A stretch of DNA of 11,419 nucleotides from the NCBI GenBank assembly GCA_964528095.1, contig CAZGSG010000188.1, positions 1 to 11,419 of the forward strand, written 5' to 3'. Shown here one piece after another: positions 1 through 6,883 of this stretch; position 1 is the stretch's first letter, and the number at the start of each line of letters is the position of its first letter. The notes under the pieces are model-generated. The model had not been told where the DNA came from and ran no database searches. It saw only the letters and a program-made list of their open reading frames with translations. A program made the translations under genes and the position numbers. Origin of the DNA: CAZGSG01 sp964528095 (GTDB taxonomy: Bacteria; Bacteroidota; Bacteroidia; Chitinophagales; Chitinophagaceae).

Positions 1-75
1 CCCGCCCCGCCCGCCTCAAATCGCTGCGCTCGGCATGAGAGAGGGATTTGTATAGGGAGTATTCGCACATAGGCC

Positions 76-98
76 ATAGGTTAGTATATACTACCTAT
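76..98. repeat. Imperfect 11-bp-arm palindrome with adjacent short direct repeat
   Basis: The arms are ATAGGTTAGTAT (76-87) and ATACTACCTAT (88-98). They are perfect reverse complements except for one extra T in the left arm. The hexamer CATAGG occurs at 68-73 and again at 75-80, abutting and entering the left arm. The palindrome overlaps the TAG stop (95-97) of the leftward gene. No T-run follows on either strand, so it does not look like an intrinsic terminator. A protein-binding site is the more natural reading, but no binder can be named. The rest of 1-75 holds only a GC-rich start and no gene. Confidence 0.5.
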
Positions 99-457
99 TC
101 GGTGGGAAGAGCTAAATAGTTGATCTTCAGTCCAAGTTCCTTATAAAGTTCTACCTCTTCGGCAACGCCATCGCGAACCTCACCGATCACGACAATTTCA
201 GCATCCAGCTTTTTTGCTACCTCGGCCATTTCTTCCCGGAGTGGCCGGCCGTCATACATATTGAGCTGAACAGGGAAGAGCTGGTGCAGGGCTTTTGCCA
301 GTGCAGGATCCCAACCCTTTTTCTCAACTTCCGCGATCGGCATGAATCCGTGGATTAAAATGTGTTCGTGTCTGGCGTGTTGAACGTTTTCCAGTACATC
401 GAGAATCTTTTCAAGGTCCTGGCCTTTCAGTGTGAAGGCGACAACGATTGCTTTCAT
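95..457 (-). CDS. Small alpha/beta protein, possibly nucleoside-deoxyribosyltransferase-like
   Basis: This 120-residue protein is the last gene of the leftward operon in the window. Its start codon lies one base after the TAA stop of the upstream 61-residue gene, so the two are surely co-transcribed. The N-terminus (KAIVVAF, residues 2-8) reads as a first beta strand. Near the C-terminus, EIVVIGEVRDGVAEEVELY (about 86-104) looks like a strand followed by a glycine turn and an acidic helix, then a short strand. This order resembles small Rossmann-like proteins such as nucleoside 2-deoxyribosyltransferase relatives, where a strand and a G-x-x-x-E helix hold the substrate. That is a weak fold-level guess; I do not recognise the family. 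No signal peptide or membrane segment is visible. A nucleotide-related role would fit an early phage operon. Confidence 0.75.
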   Translation of the reverse strand: MKAIVVAFTLKGQDLEKILDVLENVQHARHEHILIHGFMPIAEVEKKGWDPALAKALHQLFPVQLNMYDGRPLREEMAEVAKKLDAEIVVIGEVRDGVAEEVELYKELGLKINYLALPTE

Positions 458-458
458 T

Positions 459-644
459 TTATTTGATTGAATGGTTTACGATTGCAACTGCGGCGATAAG
501 ATTCATAAGCGGGGTTTCATTATCCAAAGTATAGGTAACTGGTACCACCTGGGTAATGATATGTCCTTTCGCGGTGAGATCTGTAATCCACTCGTTAAAG
601 TCGCCGTCTCTTGCTGCCGAGTATTCAAAAACTAATTGTTTCAT
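459..644 (-). CDS. Small hypothetical protein (61 aa)
   Basis: I do not recognise this 61-residue protein. The first half mixes charged and aromatic residues (KQLVFEYSAARDGDFNEWI) and reads like a strand followed by a helix. The second half holds two short hydrophobic stretches (HIITQVVPVTYTL and MNLIAAVAIV) that could be strands or one buried helix rather than a membrane anchor. It starts nine bases downstream of the helicase stop with an A/T-rich spacer (TTAGTAAAT), a normal leader for Bacteroidota, and ends one base before the next start. Position and spacing support a real gene translated from the same leftward message as the helicase. No function is assigned. Confidence 0.65.
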   Translation of the reverse strand: MKQLVFEYSAARDGDFNEWITDLTAKGHIITQVVPVTYTLDNETPLMNLIAAVAIVNHSIK

Positions 645-653
645 ATTTACTAA

Positions 654-2114
654 TTAAAAAGGTAAATCGTCAGGAGGTTCGCCAGTGTTGACCGTGGGTT
701 TTTGCCAGGCTACAAACTGACTAGCCCACTCGGTGAATTGTGTAAATTTTGCAACGAACCGGTGTTTGATTCGATCAGTCTCACCATCACGATGCTTTGC
801 AATGATCTGATAACACAAACCTTTTACACTTTCGCCGTTCTCATCTACCGGCGCATCAGGTTCATAATATTCAGGACGATGCAGGAATGAGATCTGGAAG
901 GCAACTTCCTCTATCTTGCCAGAGCCTTTCAGATCACCTAGGTTTGGTTCTTTATTTCCTGCACGACGATATAATTCACGATTGAGCTGTGACAATAGAA
1001 AAATAGGTATGTCCAGTTCTTTCGCACAAGCTCTGATACGTTCAAGAATATAATTCAATGCCTGTACCTCGGTCATATACTTTGCCAGTTCGTCGGCCAC
1101 CTTTAATATTTGCAAGTAATCTATAACCACTGCCCGCACCCCGAACTTGCGCACCCAAAATTTTATCTTTTGCACGATACGATCTATGTCAGTAACATTG
1201 GATTCTATATGGAGCTTTAATGAAACAAACCGCTGCATCCCTTCGTAAAAGCGCTTTTTCTCTTCTTCGGTCCATTCTTCAGGTTTCTTTTTATACGTGA
1301 AATTGTCGAGATCATTAAGATTTGAAATTATTCTCTTTGCTAACTGCTCATCCGTCATTTCCACATTGACAAGACCTACAGGAACGCGAACTGCCATATT
1401 TATCAATAGCTGAATGGCATGAGCTGTCTTACCCATTGCTGGACGAGCTGCCACAACATACACACCACCGCAAAATAGAGGTCCGTTGATACGGTCCCAA
1501 TCTTTCATACCAGTGTACAAATATTTTAACACGCGTTCCTCTTCTGTAAGGTTATCTGGAATTAAAATTTTCTGGACAAGGCGCCACGCAATTTGATCTG
1601 TCGTAATGATTCGGGTCTCTTCAATCTCTCTGTTGATTTCAAAAAATAATCCTTCAGCCTGGGATAATAATTCCAATGGATCGACGCCGGAATATGCTTC
1701 ATTAATTACATGGCCGGAAAATTGAATCATCTTACGAGCGACACTATATTGTTTAATCAACCGGCAATGTGAAAGCGTATGAGCGCCAGACACCACATGA
1801 TTAGTGCATACCGATAAGTAATATGGGCCTCCTACCATTTCCAGTTCACCCTTACCCGCTAGATATTCTGGCAATGTCAATAAATCAATATTCAAATTAT
1901 TATCGTCCATTTCCGAAATTGCGGCATATATTTTTTGATGTGCCTCTACATAAAAATCCTCTGGCCGCAACATCATTTTTACATCACCAATAGTTTCGGG
2001 TACCAGCAACATAGCACCAATGATCGCAGTTTCCAACTCCTTTGCCTGTGGTGGTACTTTACCGTACACCATAGAGGTAAGATCAATATTATTTTTTCGC
2101 TTATTCGTTGCCAT
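654..2114 (-). CDS. dnaB: Replicative DNA helicase, DnaB family
   Basis: This 486-residue protein is a DnaB-type hexameric helicase that unwinds DNA 5' to 3' ahead of the fork. The N-terminal domain opens with PPQAKELETAIIGAMLL (21-37), matching the usual PPxxxEAExAVLG start of DnaB. The RecA-like domain carries Walker A ARPAMGKTA (223-231), the EMTDEQLAKR motif (252-261), Walker B VVIDYLQIL (329-337), the switch motif LSQLNRE (374-380), GDLKGSGKIEEVA (393-405) and the arginine-finger region IIAKHRDGETD (437-447). In the DLRxSGxIEQDAD-type motif the usual acidic residues are partly replaced (KGSGKIEEVA). The protein ends in EPPDDLPF, which closely resembles the acidic tip of bacterial SSB. 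The ATG follows directly on the TAA of the upstream DnaC-like loader gene with no gap, as expected for a helicase-loader pair made together. Confidence 0.95.
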   Translation of the reverse strand: MATNKRKNNIDLTSMVYGKVPPQAKELETAIIGAMLLVPETIGDVKMMLRPEDFYVEAHQKIYAAISEMDDNNLNIDLLTLPEYLAGKGELEMVGGPYYLSVCTNHVVSGAHTLSHCRLIKQYSVARKMIQFSGHVINEAYSGVDPLELLSQAEGLFFEINREIEETRIITTDQIAWRLVQKILIPDNLTEEERVLKYLYTGMKDWDRINGPLFCGGVYVVAARPAMGKTAHAIQLLINMAVRVPVGLVNVEMTDEQLAKRIISNLNDLDNFTYKKKPEEWTEEEKKRFYEGMQRFVSLKLHIESNVTDIDRIVQKIKFWVRKFGVRAVVIDYLQILKVADELAKYMTEVQALNYILERIRACAKELDIPIFLLSQLNRELYRRAGNKEPNLGDLKGSGKIEEVAFQISFLHRPEYYEPDAPVDENGESVKGLCYQIIAKHRDGETDRIKHRFVAKFTQFTEWASQFVAWQKPTVNTGEPPDDLPF

Positions 2115-2744
2115 TTATTTTCTTAAACTTTTTCCAGTCCAGATAATAAGATTACACATTTGCTTTATCCGGTCTAACACTCGATCGCCATACATTCGCT
2201 CAATGCTTTTATCGGTGACTGGAGCTTCGGGTTTTACAGTGGTAGGAATATTCGATGATAAGTGCGTTAGGTAGCCCTCTTCAACGTAGAGCTGATCACG
2301 TTCAAATAAAATCTCTGCAATTATATTGGTAACATTTCCATACTTATTGAAATCAGCTCGACCCAGGCCCAGGTCGTCGATGTATAAATCACACTTGAAG
2401 TTCTTACCATACATATTTTTTATCTCCGTGCTGGTCATACCATCTTCAAGCATATCCTTAAAATCCATACAGTTTACCCACCGGAAACGTCGATCGGTTT
2501 CCCTGAACAAGACCTGCATGGTTTTCATCATTGCTGTTTTACCGACACCGATATCACCAATCAATAGGATTCCCTTTCCCTTCTTTATTCCAAATTGTGA
2601 CACTCTGTCACTATCGGTAAAAAGGTAAAACACCTGCTCATAAATCCGTCGCCTCTCCGGGTCGTCCAGATTAAAGCGATTTGGATAGAGCTTTTTGCCT
2701 ACTTCCAAAATCGCCTGGGATCCTAAAATTCGTTTTTGCTCCAT
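2115..2744 (-). CDS. DnaC-like AAA+ helicase loader
   Basis: This 209-residue AAA+ ATPase is of the DnaC/IstB/DnaI type. It shows Walker A GDIGVGKTA (63-71), Walker B DLYIDDLG (119-126), a sensor-1 segment HLSSNIP (161-167) and a C-terminal arginine-rich segment, IERMYGDRVLDRIKQM (181-196), typical of the arginine finger and sensor-2 region of loaders. Such proteins open or load the DnaB ring onto single-stranded DNA at the origin. The stop codon touches the helicase start codon. IstB transposition helpers share this fold, but no transposase is nearby, so a loader is the better call. The start at 2744 is chosen because the reading frame is closed 24 bases upstream of it (TGA at 2768-2770); an A-rich stretch (CAAAAAAACAGGC) precedes the ATG. 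Confidence 0.9.
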   Translation of the reverse strand: MEQKRILGSQAILEVGKKLYPNRFNLDDPERRRIYEQVFYLFTDSDRVSQFGIKKGKGILLIGDIGVGKTAMMKTMQVLFRETDRRFRWVNCMDFKDMLEDGMTSTEIKNMYGKNFKCDLYIDDLGLGRADFNKYGNVTNIIAEILFERDQLYVEEGYLTHLSSNIPTTVKPEAPVTDKSIERMYGDRVLDRIKQMCNLIIWTGKSLRK

Positions 2745-2761
2745 GCCTGTTTTTTTGACCA

Positions 2762-2791
2762 GGGCGCGGCGATCTCAAACCGTCGCGTCCC
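2762..2791 (-). other. GC-rich stem-loop between initiator and loader genes
   Basis: On the minus strand GGG-CGCG-CG pairs with CG-CGCG-CCC around a nine-base loop (GTTTGAGAT), with one bulged A and one A-C mismatch, giving about nine base pairs. It sits in the 108-base gap between two replication genes. The transcript side has an A-run rather than a U-run after it, so it is not an intrinsic terminator for the operon. It may affect translation or message stability, or be part of an origin. None of this can be settled from sequence alone. Confidence 0.4.
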
Positions 2792-2852
2792 TTTCCACGC
2801 CGAAACCGGAGATAATTGAACCTTGCCCCGTTTCCGTTCGTCTCATTTGATT

Positions 2853-3803
2853 TTACCACTTGTCTTGTTCGCCATAATTCGCATTTCCAACATTCATGCT
2901 CGATGGCGCCTTGCCGGTAACCTTCGTTCGCATGAAGTCAGGTATGCGGAAGTAAAGGTTTTGCTCTTTCTTCATGCCAGAGCCAAGTAAACGGCCAATG
3001 GTATCATGCCACTTATCTTCTGTAAATGAACGTTCTGTGACTAATCTTGTAAAGTCAGCAGGGTTCACAAACTGCGCTACAAAAAGTTCCTCGTAATGGT
3101 TTTCGATAACAAAATCTACAAACTTTTTCCACTCATTGAACTGATTTTCAGTGATTCCCTTAAATTCCCGACTATTCAGATCAGCATTCACGAAAGGGGT
3201 GTCGTAGATATGCTGAAGCTGAAAAGAGCCTTTGGAAGTCGTTAAAGGTTTTTCAGACTTTTCCAAATTATTTCTCTTTCCTTTTTCTGGATATATTTCC
3301 ATTTTCTTTTCTTTAGGAGTAACCATACTCCCTGCATCCTCTAAGGATAGACTATACAAGGTCTTAGCATGGACTAAGTTTATAATATCCTGAAAAGGAA
3401 CTGTTTCTAATCCAAGCCAATCAATACCGGGAACATCTTTTGGGTGAATACCATTCGTGACCAATAATTTCAACGCGCCGCGGTGAGCGCCGATTTTTGG
3501 GCGGAAGATTGTACCGAGCTGAAAATTGATGTACCTGGTCAAAAACCATTTTCCATTATCCAGAGCTATTATACGCTTCTTAGTAACCTTACCTTGATCA
3601 TCTTTATTGACCGCATCCAAAAACTCCTGAAAATGTATAGTCTTACCATGCACAACCATTTGAAACTTACGGCGATTAGGGCGCCACATTCCAGAATGGT
3701 CACACTTATCCTTGACATACAGGAAGAACAGTTTATATTCATTCGGTAGGTCTATAAACCAATCCTCATCCCATATATCCGTGTCTGTTAGTCTTTTAGC
3801 CAT
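2853..3803 (-). CDS. Phage replication initiator / DnaD-like replisome organiser protein
   Basis: This 316-residue protein begins with a segment (residues 5-45, including IWDEDWFIDLP, YKLFFLYVKDKC and HSGMWRPN) that resembles the N-terminal winged helix of phage replication organiser proteins in Bacteroidota and of DnaD/O-type initiators. The middle (about 150-205) is polar and lysine-rich and reads as a linker. The C-terminal part (about 214-290) holds ITENQFNEWKKFVDFVIENH and further helices, as expected for a DNA- or loader-binding domain. It lies directly upstream of a DnaC-like loader and a DnaB helicase, the standard phage order initiator-loader-helicase. By analogy with lambda O, the origin may lie in or next to this gene. 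The family assignment rests on the N-terminal pattern and gene order, so the role is inferred. Confidence 0.8.
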   Translation of the reverse strand: MAKRLTDTDIWDEDWFIDLPNEYKLFFLYVKDKCDHSGMWRPNRRKFQMVVHGKTIHFQEFLDAVNKDDQGKVTKKRIIALDNGKWFLTRYINFQLGTIFRPKIGAHRGALKLLVTNGIHPKDVPGIDWLGLETVPFQDIINLVHAKTLYSLSLEDAGSMVTPKEKKMEIYPEKGKRNNLEKSEKPLTTSKGSFQLQHIYDTPFVNADLNSREFKGITENQFNEWKKFVDFVIENHYEELFVAQFVNPADFTRLVTERSFTEDKWHDTIGRLLGSGMKKEQNLYFRIPDFMRTKVTGKAPSSMNVGNANYGEQDKW

Positions 3804-3817
3804 TTTTCAATAGATAT

Positions 3818-4321
3818 TCATATTAATTCACGAAAAACCCCAGGTAGTCGTCGAACCTCCTGGGGTAATATTAAGTGCTTAAATTTCATAAAACGCTCAA
3901 TGGCAATAGGAAAGACTGCCATTGAAACGGCTTTTGACCAGTTTGAATCATACGAGCTATGGCAAAAGCATGGTTGGTGTAATCCACCAAGCGTCATGTG
4001 ATTATCAAGGACGCCCATTACCGATTTAAAATGCTCCTTCGGGAGTATATGAGCCTGACAACTTGACCGTATTTCCGGGTTATATGGGTTGAGGTTAATT
4101 CCGCAGTTCTCGCAGATCCAGAGATTATTTGAATTGTGAAAATCAAACCATACACCGAGTATGTTCGGTTTCAGTAGATCACTATTGCGGTTCCGGCTTT
4201 TCTCGGCTGATATCTGCCGGCGATGGTTCCAATAGTGGGTTTGGCAGCGCCCGGCCGTGAGAAAACGCGGCGGAGTACCCGGAGGACAGTCAATGCATAC
4301 ACCGTATTTAGGCTTTAACAT
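3818..4321 (-). CDS. HNH-type zinc-binding protein, NinG-like candidate nuclease
   Basis: The favoured start gives 167 residues. The N-terminus holds a zinc knuckle, C9-x2-C12 with C26-x2-H29 (VCIDC and GRCQTHY). A second unit holds C70-x2-C73 (ICENCG), then C88-x2-H91 in SCQAHILPK, N107, and C118-x-C120-H121 followed by SSYD. This spacing of two CxxC pairs with H, N and H fits an HNH or beta-beta-alpha metal nuclease fold with a structural zinc, comparable to phage NinG/Rap-type recombination nucleases and HNH enzymes. The frame stays open to an ATG at 4399, but that would overlap the ASCH gene by 92 bases. The ATG at 4321 overlaps it by only 14 and leads straight into the zinc knuckle. A role in processing replication or recombination intermediates is inferred from the neighbouring replication genes. 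Confidence 0.75.
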   Translation of the reverse strand: MLKPKYGVCIDCPPGTPPRFLTAGRCQTHYWNHRRQISAEKSRNRNSDLLKPNILGVWFDFHNSNNLWICENCGINLNPYNPEIRSSCQAHILPKEHFKSVMGVLDNHMTLGGLHQPCFCHSSYDSNWSKAVSMAVFPIAIERFMKFKHLILPQEVRRLPGVFRELI

Positions 4322-4985
4322 CTTGCTGCAGTCGTCTTTTAAAGTTTGGAAGGTAGTCGTATCTATAAACAAAAACAAAGGGTCGCTGATTCCATGCACC
4401 TGGGCTGTTCACTCGATCGAAGAGCGTGGCATACATCGCTATAATCGCCTCGGGTGGTAAGTCGGTGGATGGTGGCGAAATTCCTTCCCTTAAAACGGCT
4501 GCTGGTGTAATATTTTGGACTGGCTCAATATCAATGTCAGTGATCTTTATGTATTGTCGGCCATATTCTTGGCTTAATAGTAATGGTGATATTTTTTTCC
4601 ATAATCCAGCTAATTTCAGCTCCTTTGCAGCTTTGATCTGCTGTTCATCCATATCGTATTCATACAAATGAGGAACTTCCGAGGGTAACAAAGTATGGTT
4701 CGCCTTTAAATGCTCTTGCCTTAATATCCATAATGGTTCAGCCAGGTAGAGGGTTTCACCAAGTTTATACCGTGATTTTACTACTGGATTTTTTGAACTC
4801 ATCAACCTGTCACCAAATCGAACATACAGTCTTTTGCTCTCGTATAAAATATCCTTATCTGCCACATAATAACGTTGGGAATCTTTGTTAATCTCATCAA
4901 GCCCATGTGTACGGCGGGTTTCAGTCTTTGTCCTGCTTACAACAGTTGCTTGATAAAGGTCTTTATGTATTAGTAATGATCGCAT
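4308..4985 (-). CDS. Phage ASCH-domain-like protein
   Basis: This 225-residue protein is the first gene of the leftward operon. Its layout matches the phage branch of the ASCH fold: an N-terminal SLLIHKDLYQATV segment, KTETRR (20-25), YKLGETLYLAEPLWI (73-87; family members usually show Y-x-x-G-D-x-L-W-V-R-E-x-W), IKITDIDIEPVQNITPAAV beginning near residue 146 (usually ITxVRVExLQxIxEEDA), EGI, and a C-terminal pair of segments, ATLFDRVNSPGAW and PFVFVYRYDYL. ASCH is a PUA-like fold that binds RNA or modified bases; the phage members are common in early regions but mostly of unknown role. The canonical glutamate-tryptophan pair is kept as EPLW. The stop overlaps the start of the HNH gene, implying coupled translation. 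Confidence 0.8.
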   Translation of the reverse strand: MRSLLIHKDLYQATVVSRTKTETRRTHGLDEINKDSQRYYVADKDILYESKRLYVRFGDRLMSSKNPVVKSRYKLGETLYLAEPLWILRQEHLKANHTLLPSEVPHLYEYDMDEQQIKAAKELKLAGLWKKISPLLLSQEYGRQYIKITDIDIEPVQNITPAAVLREGISPPSTDLPPEAIIAMYATLFDRVNSPGAWNQRPFVFVYRYDYLPNFKRRLQQDVKA

Positions 4986-5006
4986 AAGCTATATAGGGAT
5001 GGGCGA

Positions 5007-5014
5007 CAAACATA
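5007..5014 (-). promoter_or_regulatory. Candidate -7 box of leftward promoter
   Basis: Read on the minus strand the bases are TATGTTTG, a full match to the Bacteroidota -7 consensus TAnnTTTG. The box ends 21 bases before the ATG of the ASCH gene, so transcription would start a few bases ahead of the gene with a very short leader. No convincing -33 TTG/TTTG box is seen at the expected distance. The upstream side is very A/T-rich. Confidence 0.55.
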
Positions 5015-5062
5015 AATAAAAATATTATTGAAAAAAATAAAAATAAATTCAATCTGCAATTA

Positions 5063-5070
5063 TATATTTG
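5063..5070 (+). promoter_or_regulatory. Candidate -7 box of rightward promoter
   Basis: TATATTTG matches the Bacteroidota -7 consensus TAnnTTTG and ends 20 bases before the ATG at 5091, nearly the same geometry as the opposing box at 5007-5014. A TTG at 5028-5030 is too far upstream to serve as the -33 element. The A/T-rich block 5010-5065 lies between the two boxes and could be shared upstream DNA or a regulator site. Confidence 0.6.
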
Positions 5071-5090
5071 CTTCGTAGCAACCTATAATT

Positions 5091-5369
5091 ATGGCAAAGA
5101 AAAAAAGTGGAATCACGGATGAAATGTTAAAGAATATTCAACGTGATTTGAAGGAATTGAACATTGGTTGGGTGAAACTTATCATAGACAAAGTGAAGGC
5201 CGATACCACTGTTGATAAAAAAACGAAAAAGGCTTTCAACGATCGCAAAGTCTATAACGTATTCAATGGTGTTATTAAAAATGGCGCTCTTCGGTTATTG
5301 ATGTACAAACACGGCGCGGAATTGAAAGAAGAGTTGGAAGGTATGGTGAGCGAAGTAGTAGGCAATTAA
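5091..5369 (+). CDS. Small basic protein, first gene of rightward operon; possible regulator
   Basis: This 92-residue, lysine-rich protein is the first gene after the divergent control region. It appears fully helical: a first helix near 8-22, a second near 26-40, and a segment KVYNVFNGVIKNGALRLLMY (about 53-72) that resembles the recognition half of a helix-turn-helix, where x-V-x-x-V-x-x-G is followed by K-N and an R-x-x-x-x-Y helix. The similarity is loose, and I do not recognise the family. An early position beside two opposed promoters would suit a small DNA-binding switch protein, but this is inference. The ATG at 5091 is preceded by CCTATAATT, has no Shine-Dalgarno site, and begins the basic MAKKK leader. 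Confidence 0.75.
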   Translation: MAKKKSGITDEMLKNIQRDLKELNIGWVKLIIDKVKADTTVDKKTKKAFNDRKVYNVFNGVIKNGALRLLMYKHGAELKEELEGMVSEVVGN

Positions 5370-5378
5370 ATCGCAACT

Positions 5379-5393
5379 ATAAAATTTATTGTT
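5379..5393 (+). promoter_or_regulatory. A/T-rich start-proximal leader motif
   Basis: ATAAAATTTATTGTT directly precedes the ATG of the SMC-like ATPase gene. It is one of four similar leaders (the others at 7336-7349, 10154-10166 and 10605-10618) of the form TAAA-x-TTTT-x-x-x-ATG. No Shine-Dalgarno sequence is present. Confidence 0.45.
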
Positions 5394-6881
5394 ATGAGTA
5401 AACAAATTAAACTGGTATCCCTCGGTGTGCAATCTTACGCCGGTATTGACAAAAAAAAGAAAGCCGAAATTGACTATCCTTCAGGGGTTGATATTTCGGA
5501 TGAAATGAAAAAGGTCGATTCCGAAAATGGAATAGTCCTTGTTTTTCCTGAAAACTTCCGGTACCAACAATCCGAAGGTGACCAGGGTACTGGAAAAACC
5601 TCTCTTCTTAATTCCCTGCTTGAAGTCACTGGTAATATTCTTGCTCCAAATGCTATTAATAGCATTGATCAGGATAAAAAGATAAACCTGATGTTGGAAG
5701 GGTTAGACGGTCACCTTTATAACGTGCGTACGACAAAAAGTACCTATGTTATAGAACGTATTGATACTGATGAAGAAGGGAAACCCATTGTCAACGAAAA
5801 GGGAAAAATGCAGAAGGCTGAAATAAAAGAGCCTAAAAGCATGATAAAAAAAATTGTAGGCCCGGCTGGTATTTCCCCTCAATGGCTGCGCGATATGAAA
5901 CCAGGCGAACAAGTCGTCTGGCTTCGTAGTTTATATACGCTGGATCCTGAAGTCCTGAAAACAGAGGCGAAGATAAAAACTGACTATGAAACAAATTATA
6001 AGGCCCGTACCAGTGCAGGGAATGAACATAAGCGTTTCAAGGCTCTCGTAGATGCATCGCCGTATTATGGTGAATACACCAGGTGGGAAGCCTATTTCGC
6101 TTCTACTAATTTCGATGATGTGGAAACGAAGTTTAAGGACGCACAGGAAGCCTACACGCAATACCAGCGTTATGAAATGGGCTTAAATCAATTAAAAGAC
6201 GTCACCCTGGCTAATGCGACTAACGATGTTCTTCGGGCCGAGGGAGATATCGAAACGATTGAAAAGCAAATCAAAGAATTGCAGAAAAAACTTTCCGAAG
6301 CGCATGATGCCAAACAAAAGAAGGTAGAGGCGAAGATTGCTGTTGAAAATAGAATTACCGATGGTGACAAATGGATAACTGACAACAAAGCGGTTAAAGA
6401 AACCTATGAAGGGTTTTCCGAGAAGATTAAGGAAGCTACGGAGTTCAAGGGAAAGAAACAGGAATGGGAAACATTGCTTTCTAATAAAAAGCAGATGGAC
6501 CATTTTTCCGATGAGCGCATAAGGCTCACCAACCGTTTAGATGAAATGGCAAAAATTAAAAAGGAATTGATAAGCCAGTTTTCTCCAGCCATTGAAGGTT
6601 TTGAAGTTTGCATACCTGACGAGGAAGAAAAAAGGGAAGGACTGTTTTATCATGGTAAGCCGCTTGATCAACTGGCTGAATCGGAACTGTGGGAGCTGGC
6701 TACTCAACTGTGGCAAGAACTTAATGTGCAGATGGTGTTCGTGGAAAACATCAGCTCCCTGGGAACGGGCGCCATTACAAAATTCAATGAGTTCATTGAG
6801 AAAGGCGGATATGTTTTCGCTACCGTAATGAACCGAGCTGAAAAGAATCTCAAAATTACTTTTCAATCTAAAATTCAGTAG
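5394..6881 (+). CDS. SMC/RecF-like coiled-coil ATPase
   Basis: This 495-residue protein has the layout of a small SMC/Rad50/RecF-type ABC ATPase. Walker A GDQGTGKTS is at 62-70. A central charged region (about 240-400) contains coiled-coil stretches such as IETIEKQIKELQKKLSEA. A degenerate signature segment, LDQLAESELWELATQLW (about 424-440), is followed at once by MVFVENISSLG (about 447-457) in the Walker B and D-loop position, then by a strand-helix-strand ending (FNEFIEKGGYVFATVM). The Walker B position has valine where aspartate is usual and EN where DE is usual, so catalysis may be altered. Phage members of this class act in DNA repair, recombination or replication, often with an ssDNA-binding or nuclease partner. 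The next gene starts two bases after the stop. Confidence 0.85.
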   Translation: MSKQIKLVSLGVQSYAGIDKKKKAEIDYPSGVDISDEMKKVDSENGIVLVFPENFRYQQSEGDQGTGKTSLLNSLLEVTGNILAPNAINSIDQDKKINLMLEGLDGHLYNVRTTKSTYVIERIDTDEEGKPIVNEKGKMQKAEIKEPKSMIKKIVGPAGISPQWLRDMKPGEQVVWLRSLYTLDPEVLKTEAKIKTDYETNYKARTSAGNEHKRFKALVDASPYYGEYTRWEAYFASTNFDDVETKFKDAQEAYTQYQRYEMGLNQLKDVTLANATNDVLRAEGDIETIEKQIKELQKKLSEAHDAKQKKVEAKIAVENRITDGDKWITDNKAVKETYEGFSEKIKEATEFKGKKQEWETLLSNKKQMDHFSDERIRLTNRLDEMAKIKKELISQFSPAIEGFEVCIPDEEEKREGLFYHGKPLDQLAESELWELATQLWQELNVQMVFVENISSLGTGAITKFNEFIEKGGYVFATVMNRAEKNLKITFQSKIQ

Positions 6882-6883
6882 CC

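Noticed and set aside
2768..2770. TGA recoded as an amino acid, which would fuse an upstream peptide to the loader.
   Set aside because: The ParB-like and HNH genes end naturally in TGA, the latter before a well-placed next start, so a general recoding is not supported. Only local readthrough remains possible.
2671..2859. A 62-codon GTG-start frame on the minus strand overlapping the start of the loader gene.
   Set aside because: It overlaps the loader coding region by 74 bases in another frame, has a very arginine- and glycine-rich composition typical of out-of-frame reading, and starts with GTG inside the end of the upstream gene.
4322..4399. A 26-residue N-terminal extension of the HNH-type protein.
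   Set aside because: It would overlap the ASCH-like gene by 92 bases; the ATG at 4321 starts just before the first zinc knuckle and overlaps by only 14 bases.
4257..4460. Plus-strand open frames across the leftward genes, and minus-strand frames across the rightward genes.
   Set aside because: They are antisense to well-supported genes with recognised motifs, lack leaders, and have compositions expected of shadow frames.
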